Source of the DNA: Streptomonospora salina
GTDB lineage: Bacteria; Actinomycetota; Actinomycetes; Streptosporangiales; Streptosporangiaceae
Direction: 5' to 3'
Length of the DNA stretch: 64,000 bases
Assembly (NCBI RefSeq): GCF_014204715.1
Contig: NZ_JACHLY010000001.1
Location: forward strand, 3,432,501-3,496,500
How positions within the stretch are numbered: position 1 is the first letter of the stretch; every line of letters begins with the position of its first letter. Positions 38,051-46,518 of this stretch are shown here, piece by piece. The position numbers and the translations under genes are program-made. The notes below the pieces were generated by a model. That model ran no database searches and was not told the DNA's origin. It saw only the letters and a program-made list of their open reading frames with translations.

Positions 38051-40494
38051 CCGACACCGCGACGCCGACCGCCGCGTACGCCTCCGAGGACGACGCACAA
38101 CCTCCGTCAGCCGCACCGCCCCGCCGGCGGCGGCGCCGGGGCCCGAGGCGCTTCAAGCGCAACCTGGTGATGGCTGCGCTCATGCTGGCCTTCCTGATGA
38201 CACCGATCGGCAGCGCCCAGGCCGCCCCGGTCTGCGAAGGGGAACCCGCCCCCCAGCCGGAGGCCGCAGGCAGCGGAGCGGACGGCCTGCTGGTGCCGCC
38301 GCAGGCCGCCGAAACCGCCGCGCAGTCCCCTGACGGCCTGCCCCCGGACTCCAGTCTGTACGGGCAGTACGGGACCGCCGGGCAGCAATGGCACGTGGTC
38401 CGGGAATCCTGCGTCGACAAAATGGGCTCGGCGGCCGTCGCGACGCTGAGCAACACGGCGTGGAACCTCTCGAAGACCATCAACCAGTCGACGATCACGG
38501 TTTATCAGGCGGCGACCTCAGACGGACTCCTCGCCAGTTTCAACACGCTGGTCGAAGACGTCGTCATGCAGCTCCGAGAAGGAATCTGGCGCCCGCTGCT
38601 GCCGACGGTGATCATCCTCGGTGCCGTCTGGCTCGGGTGGTACGGACTCATCCGAAAGCGCGTCACCCTCACCATCGAGAGTGCGGTCTGGATGGTGCTG
38701 GCAACCACGCTCGGAATGTGGATCCTCGTCAATCCGGGACAGATCCTGGGCTACGCGGGAACTATAGTGAACTCGGGCGGCCAGCTGGTGAATTCGGCGA
38801 TTTCGAGGGTTGCGACGCCGAGTGGCGGAGCCACGTGTCCAACTTCTGCGCCGGAGATTGAAAAGGCCAACTGGGAGAGCGAAAGTGACTTCGCTGTCCG
38901 AAAAAATGCTCAGATGTTGTGGTCCGGACTTGTCTGCCGCCCTTGGGTGTCTGGAGAATTCGGGAGTGGTGTGGCTGCAAACTCCGCTTCCGAGCGTTAC
39001 GCAATGCCCTTACTTGAGGCGCAAGGGATCAGTCGTGCTGAGCAGCAGCAAATCGCCAATGGTGAGACGGATCCCACGGAGCTCGTGGAGCAAAAACAGG
39101 AAGACTATCAGGAAATCGCTAGTGGAATCGAGCGGACTTACCCAGAGGTCTACCCGCTATTCGAAGGCGAACAGCAAGGGAGTCGTCTGGGTGTTGCTAC
39201 ACTTGCATTGTTTGCGGCAGTTTTTGCTGGCGGGCTAATACTTGCTGCGTCAGTGGCACTGATTGTCTTGAAAATCGGATTTCTACTCTTGCTTTTGCTT
39301 TCTCCGATATTCTTGCTCATTGGGATTCACCCTGGATATGGCCGGACGGTGCTGCTGCGCTGGTTCGAGATGTTGCTTGGATTGCTTCTCAAGCAGATAT
39401 TCATCATGCTTCTCGTATCGCTTTTGGTTGTTTGTTACGGTATGGTAATGGCTACGAATCTGGGATGGGGGCTGCAGATGATCCTGCTTGCCCTCTTTAC
39501 CCTCGCTCTGTTCATATACCGACGGCCGTTCGCTCATCTCTTTCAATCCGTGAATGCGAATACCTTCACGTCGCGGATGGTGAGTGACGCTGCATCGAGC
39601 AGCGCCTTGAGCAAGAGCTCGAACGTGCTGCCTCCCGTGGCCTACATGCGGGCTCAGAAGTGGGGCCTCAAGCGGAGCCCTCAGCTTGCCGGAGCGGCGG
39701 CCGCGGTTCCGGCCGGTGGAGGCGGAGCGGCGGCCGGTGCCGGGGAAGCGGCCGAGGCGCCCCGTGGCGGCGGAGTCCCGCAGCAGGAAGCGGCCGAAGC
39801 AGAGGTCGGCCGCGCCCGCGGCGACGCCGGGCGCGGGCGTGCCGGCGGCGGCTACGGCAGGGTGCGCGGCAATTCGGCCCCCCCGCCCCTCAACCTCGGG
39901 CAGGACGGAGAACGGGGCCAGCAGCGGGCCGCCGCGGCCGGCCGCTCGACGTCGGAAGCGCCACGACTCAGCGAGGCCGCGTCCGGAGGAGCGGGCAACG
40001 GCAGCGCCCGCGCCGCTTCCTCCGGATCGGGAAGCATCCCGCCGCGCCCCGCCGGCGGTTACACCGGAAGCGGCGATACCGGCTGGTCTTCGGTGTTCGG
40101 CAGCGGAGGCGGCGGCGACCAGCGGTCGGCTCCGCAGCGGTCCTCGGGCGACGAGGCGCCGTCGGGCGACGGGGGAGCGCGCCGTGCCGATCCGAACTCC
40201 GGCGCCGGCATCTTCCGCGGCCGCGAGGCCACACCGCCGCAAGGAAACGTCAATCGCGGCTCCCGGTGGGGCGGTCCCCGATCCAAGCAGGGCCGCAGCG
40301 CGCCGCCCCCGCGCGAACCGCGCCAGCCCCGCCCCGCACCGTCGAAGGGGTCCGGTGAGGGCGGAAGCTGGATCAGCGGATCCGGCGACAAGAACAACGA
40401 CGCCCCGAGCAGCCCCTTCTGGACCGGTACTGAATCCCAGCGCCGCCGCGACGTCCGGCGCGACCGGCCGTTCTGGTTGCGGGACGAAGACTGA
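38047..40494 (+). CDS. VirB6/TrbL-like polytopic channel protein (TcpH-like), mosaic base composition
   Basis: An 815-residue protein. A basic leader and a signal-like helix end in SAQAAP. An extracellular segment with paired cysteines follows, then two groups of membrane helices (LLPTVIILGAVWLGWYGL and later). A Leu-rich cluster spans about residues 385-505. A ~300-residue Gly/Ala/Arg/Ser-rich cytosolic tail ends in WLRDED. This is the topology of VirB6/TrbL or TcpH channel proteins. The core region around 38,780-39,640 is clearly lower in GC (codons such as TTG, AAA, ATA, TTT) than its flanks, so the gene looks recombinant. GTG 38047 overlaps the previous stop. Confidence 0.75.
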   Translation: MTDTATPTAAYASEDDAQPPSAAPPRRRRRRGPRRFKRNLVMAALMLAFLMTPIGSAQAAPVCEGEPAPQPEAAGSGADGLLVPPQAAETAAQSPDGLPPDSSLYGQYGTAGQQWHVVRESCVDKMGSAAVATLSNTAWNLSKTINQSTITVYQAATSDGLLASFNTLVEDVVMQLREGIWRPLLPTVIILGAVWLGWYGLIRKRVTLTIESAVWMVLATTLGMWILVNPGQILGYAGTIVNSGGQLVNSAISRVATPSGGATCPTSAPEIEKANWESESDFAVRKNAQMLWSGLVCRPWVSGEFGSGVAANSASERYAMPLLEAQGISRAEQQQIANGETDPTELVEQKQEDYQEIASGIERTYPEVYPLFEGEQQGSRLGVATLALFAAVFAGGLILAASVALIVLKIGFLLLLLLSPIFLLIGIHPGYGRTVLLRWFEMLLGLLLKQIFIMLLVSLLVVCYGMVMATNLGWGLQMILLALFTLALFIYRRPFAHLFQSVNANTFTSRMVSDAASSSALSKSSNVLPPVAYMRAQKWGLKRSPQLAGAAAAVPAGGGGAAAGAGEAAEAPRGGGVPQQEAAEAEVGRARGDAGRGRAGGGYGRVRGNSAPPPLNLGQDGERGQQRAAAAGRSTSEAPRLSEAASGGAGNGSARAASSGSGSIPPRPAGGYTGSGDTGWSSVFGSGGGGDQRSAPQRSSGDEAPSGDGGARRADPNSGAGIFRGREATPPQGNVNRGSRWGGPRSKQGRSAPPPREPRQPRPAPSKGSGEGGSWISGSGDKNNDAPSSPFWTGTESQRRRDVRRDRPFWLRDED

Positions 40495-40524
40495 ACGACC
40501 GTCCTCCACTAGGAAACCCCCGAT

Positions 40525-41217
40525 ATGCCCAGATCTCTCAGTGAAGGTCAGCAGCGCCTCGTGTTCGGCGCTCTCGTCGTCGTGCTCGTGGCATTCGGCA
40601 TCTACCTGAGCCTGGGCGGGTGGAGCGACGGCTCCGGCGACGACGCGGCGTCCTCCGGGGCCGCCTCCGAGCCGCCCGCCGTGGGCGGCGAGCAGGCGAG
40701 CGGTACCGGGGACGTCGCGCCGCCGAGCCCGATCCCCACCACGGCCGCCCAGGACATGCCGGTGATGGAGTGGTTCCCCTTCAGCGAGGAGGAGTTCAAG
40801 GCCGCGGCGGCGACAGCGCAGGAATTCGGCCGGTCATACGGGACCATCGACTATTCGGGGTCCCCCGAGGATTACTACGCCGGCATGCAGGAGCTCGCGA
40901 CGGACGACTACGCCCAGACCCTCGCCGAAAGCTCCGGCGCCAGCGCCCTCTGGCAGGACATGGCCGATCAGGAGGCCGTCTCCGAGGGACGGGCGAACGT
41001 CGAATCCGTCCGCACGTTCGGCGACGATTCCGTGACGTTCGTGGTGCAGGTGCAGTCGATCACCGAAGGCGAGGACGGAACTACCGACGACCTGGGCGAG
41101 TTCGCCGTCACCGTCGCGGATCAAGGCGGCGAGTGGCGGGTCTACGACTTCCAGCCCTCCGATGCCGGGAACCTCGGCGACGTCCCCGATCAGCCGGGAG
41201 ATTCGGCAGGTGACTGA
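40525..41217 (+). CDS. membrane-anchored accessory protein of the conjugation-like cluster
   Basis: A 230-residue bitopic protein. It has a short N-terminus, one transmembrane helix (LVFGALVVVLVAFGIYLSL) and a Ser/Gly/Pro linker. The extracytoplasmic ~150-residue domain (WFPFSEEEFKAAAATAQEFG to GGEWRVYDFQPSD) has the size and ending of an NTF2-like/VirB8-like fold, a weak inference. Its stop directly abuts the ATG of the wall hydrolase gene. Confidence 0.65.
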   Translation: MPRSLSEGQQRLVFGALVVVLVAFGIYLSLGGWSDGSGDDAASSGAASEPPAVGGEQASGTGDVAPPSPIPTTAAQDMPVMEWFPFSEEEFKAAAATAQEFGRSYGTIDYSGSPEDYYAGMQELATDDYAQTLAESSGASALWQDMADQEAVSEGRANVESVRTFGDDSVTFVVQVQSITEGEDGTTDDLGEFAVTVADQGGEWRVYDFQPSDAGNLGDVPDQPGDSAGD

Positions 41218-42390
41218 ATGATCTCTTTGTTCGCCGGACCGGCCGCCCGGAATGCGGACACCGGGGCCGCCGTCACGCGGTTGGCGATCGCCGTCGGCCT
41301 GTTCCTGCTCGGCGCGATCGTGGTCGGCGTCGTCATCGTTCCGCTGACAGCGCTGAACCCGGGGATCATCAGCTCGGTCGGAGCGTTGCAATGCACCTCC
41401 GATGGAGCGACTGACCAGGCGGAGAGCAGCGGCTATGCCGAGGACTCCATCCCGGAGGACTATCTGGACCTCTACCGTTCGGTCGGGGAGGAGAAGGACG
41501 TTCCCTGGAACGTCCTTGCCAGCGTCGGACAGGCCGAGAGCGACCACGGCCGCTGGCCGGGGGCGGGTATCACCGAGGGCCACAACGATGCCGGCGCTGC
41601 GGGCCCCATGCAGTTCGGCGCTCTCGACGGCTCGGCCGCGGGTAACAGCTGGGGAGGCGAGCCGGTCATGGACGCCGACGACCGGCCCGAGGAGGGCTAC
41701 GGCCAGGACGGCAACGGCGACGGAACCGTGAGCGTCTACGATCCCGCCGATGCGATCCCCGCGGCGGCCGACTACCTCCTCGCCCACGGTGCGCAGGAAG
41801 ACATGGACGAGGCGATTTTCGCCTATAACCATTCGTGGGGGTACGTCGACGAGGTCACGAGCTGGGCCGACCGCTACGCTGAGGGCGACTTCGAGACCAG
41901 CGGATCCGTCCAGCGGGCCGTCAACTGCGAACTCGACGACGAAGGCGAGCCGATCAGTCTGCTGGCGTCGAGCGATCTGGCGCAGGACGTCGTGGAATGG
42001 GCGATGGACCAGCGCGGAAAGCCGTACGTGTGGAGCGCTACCGGCCCGGACGCATTCGACTGCTCGGGGCTGACACAGGGCGCGTACGGGAGCATCGGTG
42101 TTTCCATTCCGCGGGTGTCCCAAGACCAGTGGGCCTTCGGCCCGAAGATTCCGGAGGGCGAGGAACAGCCCGGAGACTTGGTCTTCTTCGATGTGAACGG
42201 CCCCGGCGGAACGCCCGGGCACGTCGGCATGGTCGTCGGGGACGGGCTCATGGTCGAGGCATGGTGCACCGACTGCGGGCCGATCGCGACGCGCGAGTAC
42301 GATGCTCCCGGCCGGTCTGCCATCCTCGGGTTCACCCGCCCTTTGGAGCATCCCGACGTGAAGGCTCAACTGGGTGACCGGGCACAGTAG
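41218..42390 (+). CDS. bifunctional transglycosylase / NlpC-P60 peptidoglycan hydrolase (CwlT/TcpG-like)
   Basis: A 390-residue membrane-anchored enzyme that would open the cell wall for the envelope-spanning complex. One N-terminal membrane helix (AIAVGLFLLGAIVVGVVIVPL) comes first. A lytic transglycosylase domain (about 75-220) follows, with the catalytic glutamate in VGQAESDHGRW and AAGPMQFG. The NlpC/P60 endopeptidase domain (about 250-375) has the nucleophile in FDCSGLTQ and the histidine in GHVGMVVGDG. The same pairing occurs in CwlT of ICEBs1 and TcpG of pCW3. It is the strongest functional link to conjugation-type systems besides the VirB4 ATPase. Confidence 0.9.
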   Translation: MISLFAGPAARNADTGAAVTRLAIAVGLFLLGAIVVGVVIVPLTALNPGIISSVGALQCTSDGATDQAESSGYAEDSIPEDYLDLYRSVGEEKDVPWNVLASVGQAESDHGRWPGAGITEGHNDAGAAGPMQFGALDGSAAGNSWGGEPVMDADDRPEEGYGQDGNGDGTVSVYDPADAIPAAADYLLAHGAQEDMDEAIFAYNHSWGYVDEVTSWADRYAEGDFETSGSVQRAVNCELDDEGEPISLLASSDLAQDVVEWAMDQRGKPYVWSATGPDAFDCSGLTQGAYGSIGVSIPRVSQDQWAFGPKIPEGEEQPGDLVFFDVNGPGGTPGHVGMVVGDGLMVEAWCTDCGPIATREYDAPGRSAILGFTRPLEHPDVKAQLGDRAQ

Positions 42391-42429
42391 TCTGCGACCG
42401 CTTCCCTCGTCACTGCTGAGGATCGGAAA

Positions 42430-43179
42430 ATGACTGAAGAGAAGGCCGCGCCGCGCAAAAGGCAGGGAGTCCGCGGGTGGCGTGCTTTCTTCCTGGTGTT
42501 CGGATGTGGAACTACAGCGGCGTTGCTCGTAGTCGGTACGTTTGTCGGAGCCGTCCGGATGCTCGGATCGGCAGTCACGCAAGACTCGGAATCTCCTGGG
42601 GGCGGTGTCGCCGAGGGAAGCTGGGAGCCACCGTCTGCGATGCCAGCGGATGCTCTAAAACTGTGTAGGCATATCGAGCGGTCTCCTGAAACTGCAGCGT
42701 TTACCTCCATGTTTCCAGAGCGAATAGACGATGATGATGACTATAAGGATCCAGGCCCCGGGGCGAACCCTCGGTTGGTATTCGATGATTGTGAATGGTC
42801 GCTTCAGTCTCCGGAAAACGGGGAATGGAGATTTGTTCTTTCGTATTATGCTTGGGCATCCCAGGATTCAAACGAAGTTCGCACGGGCAGGGCGGAAGAT
42901 CGTTTTTCCGGGTTGAGTTCGAAGTCTCAGCAGCGACTGTCCGAGGTGTCAGGTTCGGGTGAGGTTGGTGGAATAGTAAATAAATCTCGTTTTTGGTACG
43001 GGAGTCCTCAGGGGGAGGGGTACTCGCGTTACGTATTTCTTGGGCAGGCTCGTAGTAGTATCTTGCAAATTGAAGTGTCAAGTATTTCGCAAGAGGTTTC
43101 TTCCATGGAATTCGAAGCATTGGTTGAGGGGGTTTCTCCAGCGTTGGTGGACCTATTGAGGCGGAATATCCCTGCCTGA
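42430..43179 (+). CDS. low-GC membrane-anchored hypothetical protein
   Basis: A 249-residue protein. A basic N-terminus precedes one transmembrane helix (FFLVFGCGTTAALLVVGTFVGAV). An extracytoplasmic domain of ~200 residues follows, with two cysteines (KLCRHIE and FDDCEW) that could form a disulfide. The size and the CEW pattern recall DUF3558-like actinomycete exported proteins, but this is a weak resemblance. Base composition is clearly lower in GC than the neighbours, with many T/A-ending codons, suggesting separate transfer. It closes the cluster, 40 bp after the hydrolase gene. Confidence 0.65.
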   Translation: MTEEKAAPRKRQGVRGWRAFFLVFGCGTTAALLVVGTFVGAVRMLGSAVTQDSESPGGGVAEGSWEPPSAMPADALKLCRHIERSPETAAFTSMFPERIDDDDDYKDPGPGANPRLVFDDCEWSLQSPENGEWRFVLSYYAWASQDSNEVRTGRAEDRFSGLSSKSQQRLSEVSGSGEVGGIVNKSRFWYGSPQGEGYSRYVFLGQARSSILQIEVSSISQEVSSMEFEALVEGVSPALVDLLRRNIPA

Positions 43180-43288
43180 TATTCGAGTGAGATGTTGATC
43201 GAATCCAGTGGTGGTGACACGACGGCCGCCGTCCACAACCCCACGATCCGTCTGGCGCTCGCCCCTCCGGTCCCGCGACTGTTGAAGC

Positions 43289-43918
43289 ATGGTCTTCACG
43301 AAGTCGCTTCCCTGCCGCGGCGACGACGCCGTGGTGCTCTTCGCCGCCGCCCAGTTCGGACTTGTCAGCCGTGAGCAGGCCCGGCGGGCCGGGCTCTCCT
43401 TCGCGGATATCTCCGCGCGCCTGCGCCGGGGAGCGTGGGCGCGGACGCTGCATCGGGGTGTGTTCCGGGTGCTGGACTACGGCACGTTGGCCTCGCCTCT
43501 GAAGCAGGCCGTCGTCGCGGCGCAGTTGGCGCTGCCTACCGGCGCGTTCGCCTGCCGGGCCACCGCCGCGCGGCTGTGGCGGTTGGACGGGCTTGCGCCG
43601 TGGGACGGCCACACGGTCGATATGGCTGTTCCGGGCCGGCGGACGTCCGCACCGCCTCCGCCCTCCACACCTTCCCGGGCGGTGCCGCCCGCCGTCCGGA
43701 TCCATGCGCTGCGCGTGTGCGACAGCGACATCGCCGTCCGGGCGCCGATCCGCCTGACCGGGGTGGGGCGGACGCTGCGCGACATGGCGGCGTGCAGCCC
43801 GGCACGCACGCGCACGCGCCTGCGCGGTTCCGCGGTCGGGCGCGGGCTCGTCGTCTCCGGTAGGCCCGACGGGCGGTCGCGGTGTCGTGGGCGGCCGCCG
43901 CCGGTGTCATCCCCGTGA
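43289..43918 (+). pseudogene. truncated AbiEi-type antitoxin / DUF559-associated protein
   Basis: The first ~95 codons match the N-terminal winged-helix domain of type IV AbiEi antitoxin-like proteins (VVLFAAAQFGLVSREQARRA, RRGAWARTLHRGVFRV, HGVFR-type signature). The middle (PIRLTGVGRTLRDMAACSPA) resembles the start of the second domain. After that the reading becomes Arg/Pro-rich without homology, and the frame runs into the 3' end of the convergent kinase gene. The C-terminal half has evidently been lost by deletion or frameshift. Confidence 0.55.
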
Positions 43919-44974
43919 CCGCGCCCATGGCCACACCGCCGGGCGCTGCCGGGGTGGCGAAGGTAGTCGTGCCGTGACCTCGGTCCAGTGCGTGGCCAGC
44001 AGGTTGCGGACGGCCGGAGGCAGCGCGGCGGCGGTTGCGGGCGGTTCGCCGCCGTCCGCGGCGATCACGTCGCGGAGCAGCCGGGTGGAGTCCGGTCGCT
44101 GTGCGGGGTCCTTGGACAGCGCGGAGACCACCAGGGGTTCCAGCTCGGCGGGCAGCCCGTCGAGGTCGGGTTCCTCGCGCAGCACCCGGCGGGCGAGCTC
44201 TGCGGGGTGGCCGTGGCCGAACGGGTTGCGGGCTGCCGCCGCGAACGCCACGAGGCATCCCCACAGGAACACGTCGGAACGGTCGGTGGCGGGTTCGCCC
44301 CGGTACTGCTCGGGGCTGATCCACCCGGGTGTGCCTACACGGCCGCGCGGCCCGGACGCCCGGTGGTCGTCGTCGGGCAGGCCCTCCGGTTCCGGAAGCC
44401 CCATGCGCCGCAGCCCCGCGCGGAAGCGGCGCAGCCGTATCCACCGGGTGGGGTCCTCGCGCCTGGTGGGGCGGGCGATCCCGAAATCGAGGATCTTGGG
44501 TCCCGAGGGCGCGATGACCACATTGCTGGGTTCGAGGTCGCGGTGGACGACCTCCACCGAGTGCACGCCCCGGATCGCTTCCGCCGCCCCCGCGGCGAGC
44601 CCGGTCAGCATGCCGCCGCGCAGCGGGCCGTGCCGCTCGACGTGGTGGCGCACGGTCGGCCCGGGCACGTACTCCGTCGCCAGCCACGGAGGTTCGGCCT
44701 CCACGTCGGCCTGCACGAACCGGGCCACGCACGGGCTGTTCACCCGCGCCAGCAGCCGCGCCTCGTGGGCGAACTGCCGCCGGAAATCCGCGCTCGCGGC
44801 GTGCTCGCCGTTGATCACCTTGACCGCCAGGTACCCGCGTATGCCCGGGGCGGTCCCGGCGTAGACGGTTCCCATGCCGCCGGTGCCGACACGGCCCACC
44901 AGCTCGTAGCCGCCGACCTGTGCCGGGTCGTCGGGGAGCAGCCGACCCAGGCGGCGCGTCCCCCGGGCCTTCAT
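43907..44974 (-). CDS. Ser/Thr protein kinase with altered catalytic loop
   Basis: A 355-residue kinase domain without a transmembrane helix. The Gly loop VGTGGMGTVYAG (29-40) and ATP lysine K52 (LAVKV) are intact. The catalytic loop reads HRDLEPSN (144-151), with glutamate at position 148 replacing the near-invariant lysine, while the aspartate and asparagine remain. DFG is intact at 163-165. It may be weakly active or a pseudokinase. ATG 44974 follows GGGAGGCGCC; an in-frame TTG lies at 44986. The lack of a membrane anchor and extracellular domain separates it from the kinase at 3.7-5.0 kb. Confidence 0.8.
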   Translation of the reverse strand: MKARGTRRLGRLLPDDPAQVGGYELVGRVGTGGMGTVYAGTAPGIRGYLAVKVINGEHAASADFRRQFAHEARLLARVNSPCVARFVQADVEAEPPWLATEYVPGPTVRHHVERHGPLRGGMLTGLAAGAAEAIRGVHSVEVVHRDLEPSNVVIAPSGPKILDFGIARPTRREDPTRWIRLRRFRAGLRRMGLPEPEGLPDDDHRASGPRGRVGTPGWISPEQYRGEPATDRSDVFLWGCLVAFAAAARNPFGHGHPAELARRVLREEPDLDGLPAELEPLVVSALSKDPAQRPDSTRLLRDVIAADGGEPPATAAALPPAVRNLLATHWTEVTARLPSPPRQRPAVWPWARSRG

Positions 44975-45190
44975 GGCGCCTCCCAAGCGGTTCGCAGCGG
45001 TGGCCGCGCTCGTTCCGCCCGTCGTTCTCCGCTCCCACCCGCCTACCCGGCAGCGCTCGGAGGAGCGGGCCGAACCGGGGGAGCGGGGGATACGGGGCGG
45101 CGGCGTGCGCGCTTCAGGACCGCGAGTCTAGCGCCGCACACCCCGGTCCGGCTCTGCACCGGCGTTCGCGCCGTCGCCGGGCCCGGAGCG

Positions 45191-45586
45191 TCACCGGTCC
45201 CCGTGCAGGTCCGCCGCCGTATTCAGGCGCGCCAGGATGTCTTCGCTGAGCTTCTTGAAGTCCGATCTGCACGTCCCCACGTACTGCTGGGTGCTCCCGA
45301 TGGCCCCGTCAGCGGGTTTGAGGTCGAACATCGGCTTGTGGGCGTCGTGGGCCAGCGGCATGAGGCTCCGGTAGTTCCGGATCGTCGCGATCTCGTGCGG
45401 GGTGAGTACCTCTTCGCTCGCCATCCCCTGCACGACGTGCTGCTGGAATTCGACGGGGATCCGTTCGAGCCACCGCTGGTAGGCCTTCACCGGGCGGTCC
45501 AGGCGTACCCCGGGTTGCATGATTACGTAGCCGAGCGGTGTCATGTCCCCGCGGGGATGCTCGATGTTGGGCGGCATATTGTCCAT
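45191..45586 (-). pseudogene. C-terminal fragment, ParA/AAA-like protein
   Basis: The 131 codons end with YRSLMPLAHDAHKPMFDLKP, followed by ADGAIGSTQQYVG and a final FKKLSEDIL helix. I recognise this tail from actinomycete ParA-like AAA ATPases of plasmids and integrative elements, an identification from memory. No P-loop is present and the upstream half is missing. The fragment directly follows the AlbA-type remnant in another frame. The ATG at 45586 is probably not a native start; homology may extend a few codons upstream. Confidence 0.45.
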
Positions 45587-45623
45587 GACGGTGCCCCGCC
45601 AGGTCGCGCGCCAGTCGCGGACG

Positions 45624-46205
45624 TCCGAAGCGGTTGACGTAACCGAGGTTCTTCATGGCTCCCGCCAGCGAAGGGTTCCGGTAGTCGTTGACCCTGTCGT
45701 AGTTGTCCGCCCGGACCTGACCGTACGGGCCGCCGGGGTTGGAGACCTCGACCCTGTCGTCGAACCACTGGATTCGCACGGGAGCGTTCGACGACTCGTA
45801 GTTGCGGTGCATCAGGGCGTTCATACAGGCCTCGCGCAGGGCGGGAAACGGGAAGTCGGCGACTTCGCGCTCCCGGAAGCCGCCGTCGTCGGTAAGCTTC
45901 GTGTGGACCACCGGCTCTCCTCGATAGCCGCCGACAGCGACTGTCATGGACGGACGATCGAGGATCTTGCCGTCATCGCGGATATCGGTCAGTTGCCGGA
46001 GCGCGGCGTCCGTAGTATCGACGGATCCGTATGGGGTGCCGTCGTTCTGCACGCCGATGAGGAGGTCTCCTCCGTCGTTTCCGCCGAGGTCGTTGGCGAG
46101 TGCGCATATCGCCTTGCGGATCGCATAGCGGTCCTTCGCTTCGCGCTTGAACTCCAGGGTGCTGGACTTTCGTGTCCCCAGCGCTTCGGCGAGATCGTTC
46201 TCCAT
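45624..46205 (-). pseudogene. AlbA_2 (Schlafen-type) ATP-binding protein, 3'-truncated
   Basis: ATG 46205 opens a frame with the AlbA_2 pattern: SSTLEFKREAK, IRKAICALANDLGGNDGGDLLIGVQNDG and PALREACMNALMHRNYE. GHKL-like residues follow up to NLGYVNRFG at about 45624. In intact relatives this last motif leads into a ~200-residue C-terminal winged-helix part. Here the similarity ends abruptly although the frame stays open to 45309. The following DNA encodes a ParA-like tail in a different frame, so a deletion has joined two genes. Confidence 0.6.
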
Positions 46206-46263
46206 GGGGATCCATTCTCCGGGCCATGCATGTGTACCCGCCACCGTAGACACCTGTCGGCGC

Positions 46264-46304
46264 GCCCCGCGCCCCGCGCCGTGCGTCTGCGCGGGGCGCG
46301 GGGC
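46264..46304 (-). terminator. intrinsic terminator, perfect 16-bp stem
   Basis: GCCCCGCGCCCCGCGC (46264-46279) pairs perfectly with 46289-46304 around a 9-nt loop, just downstream of the two-gene reverse operon. A diverged second copy of this segment lies at about 48215-48260. Confidence 0.6.
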
Positions 46305-46314
46305 CGCGGGGCGG

Positions 46315-46518
46315 TTACCGGTCGGCGTCGTCGAGCAGGGCGCCGAGGCGGCGCCTGATCTCAAGTGCGGCTTCGCGGGCGCGGCCGAACCAGAAGACGT
46401 GGTCCTCGGTCGCTTCGACCATCTCGTCCAGCAGGTCGCGCAGCGCGATCCGTTCGGCGTCGGTCAGGGCGCTGTCGGCGGGCGGAGGCGGCTCCTGGGG
46501 CGGGTCGTCGGTGTTCAT
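46315..46518 (-). CDS. small acidic hypothetical protein
   Basis: A 67-residue protein. A Pro/Asp N-terminus precedes a helical C-terminal half (ERIALRDLLDEMVEATEDHVF, then ALEIRRRLGALLDDADR). There is no known family. Its ATG overlaps the stop of the upstream 110-residue gene (ATGA), giving a two-gene operon divergent from the first GntR gene. The last ~17 codons and the terminator are duplicated near 48.2-48.3 kb. Confidence 0.55.
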   Translation of the reverse strand: MNTDDPPQEPPPPADSALTDAERIALRDLLDEMVEATEDHVFWFGRAREAALEIRRRLGALLDDADR

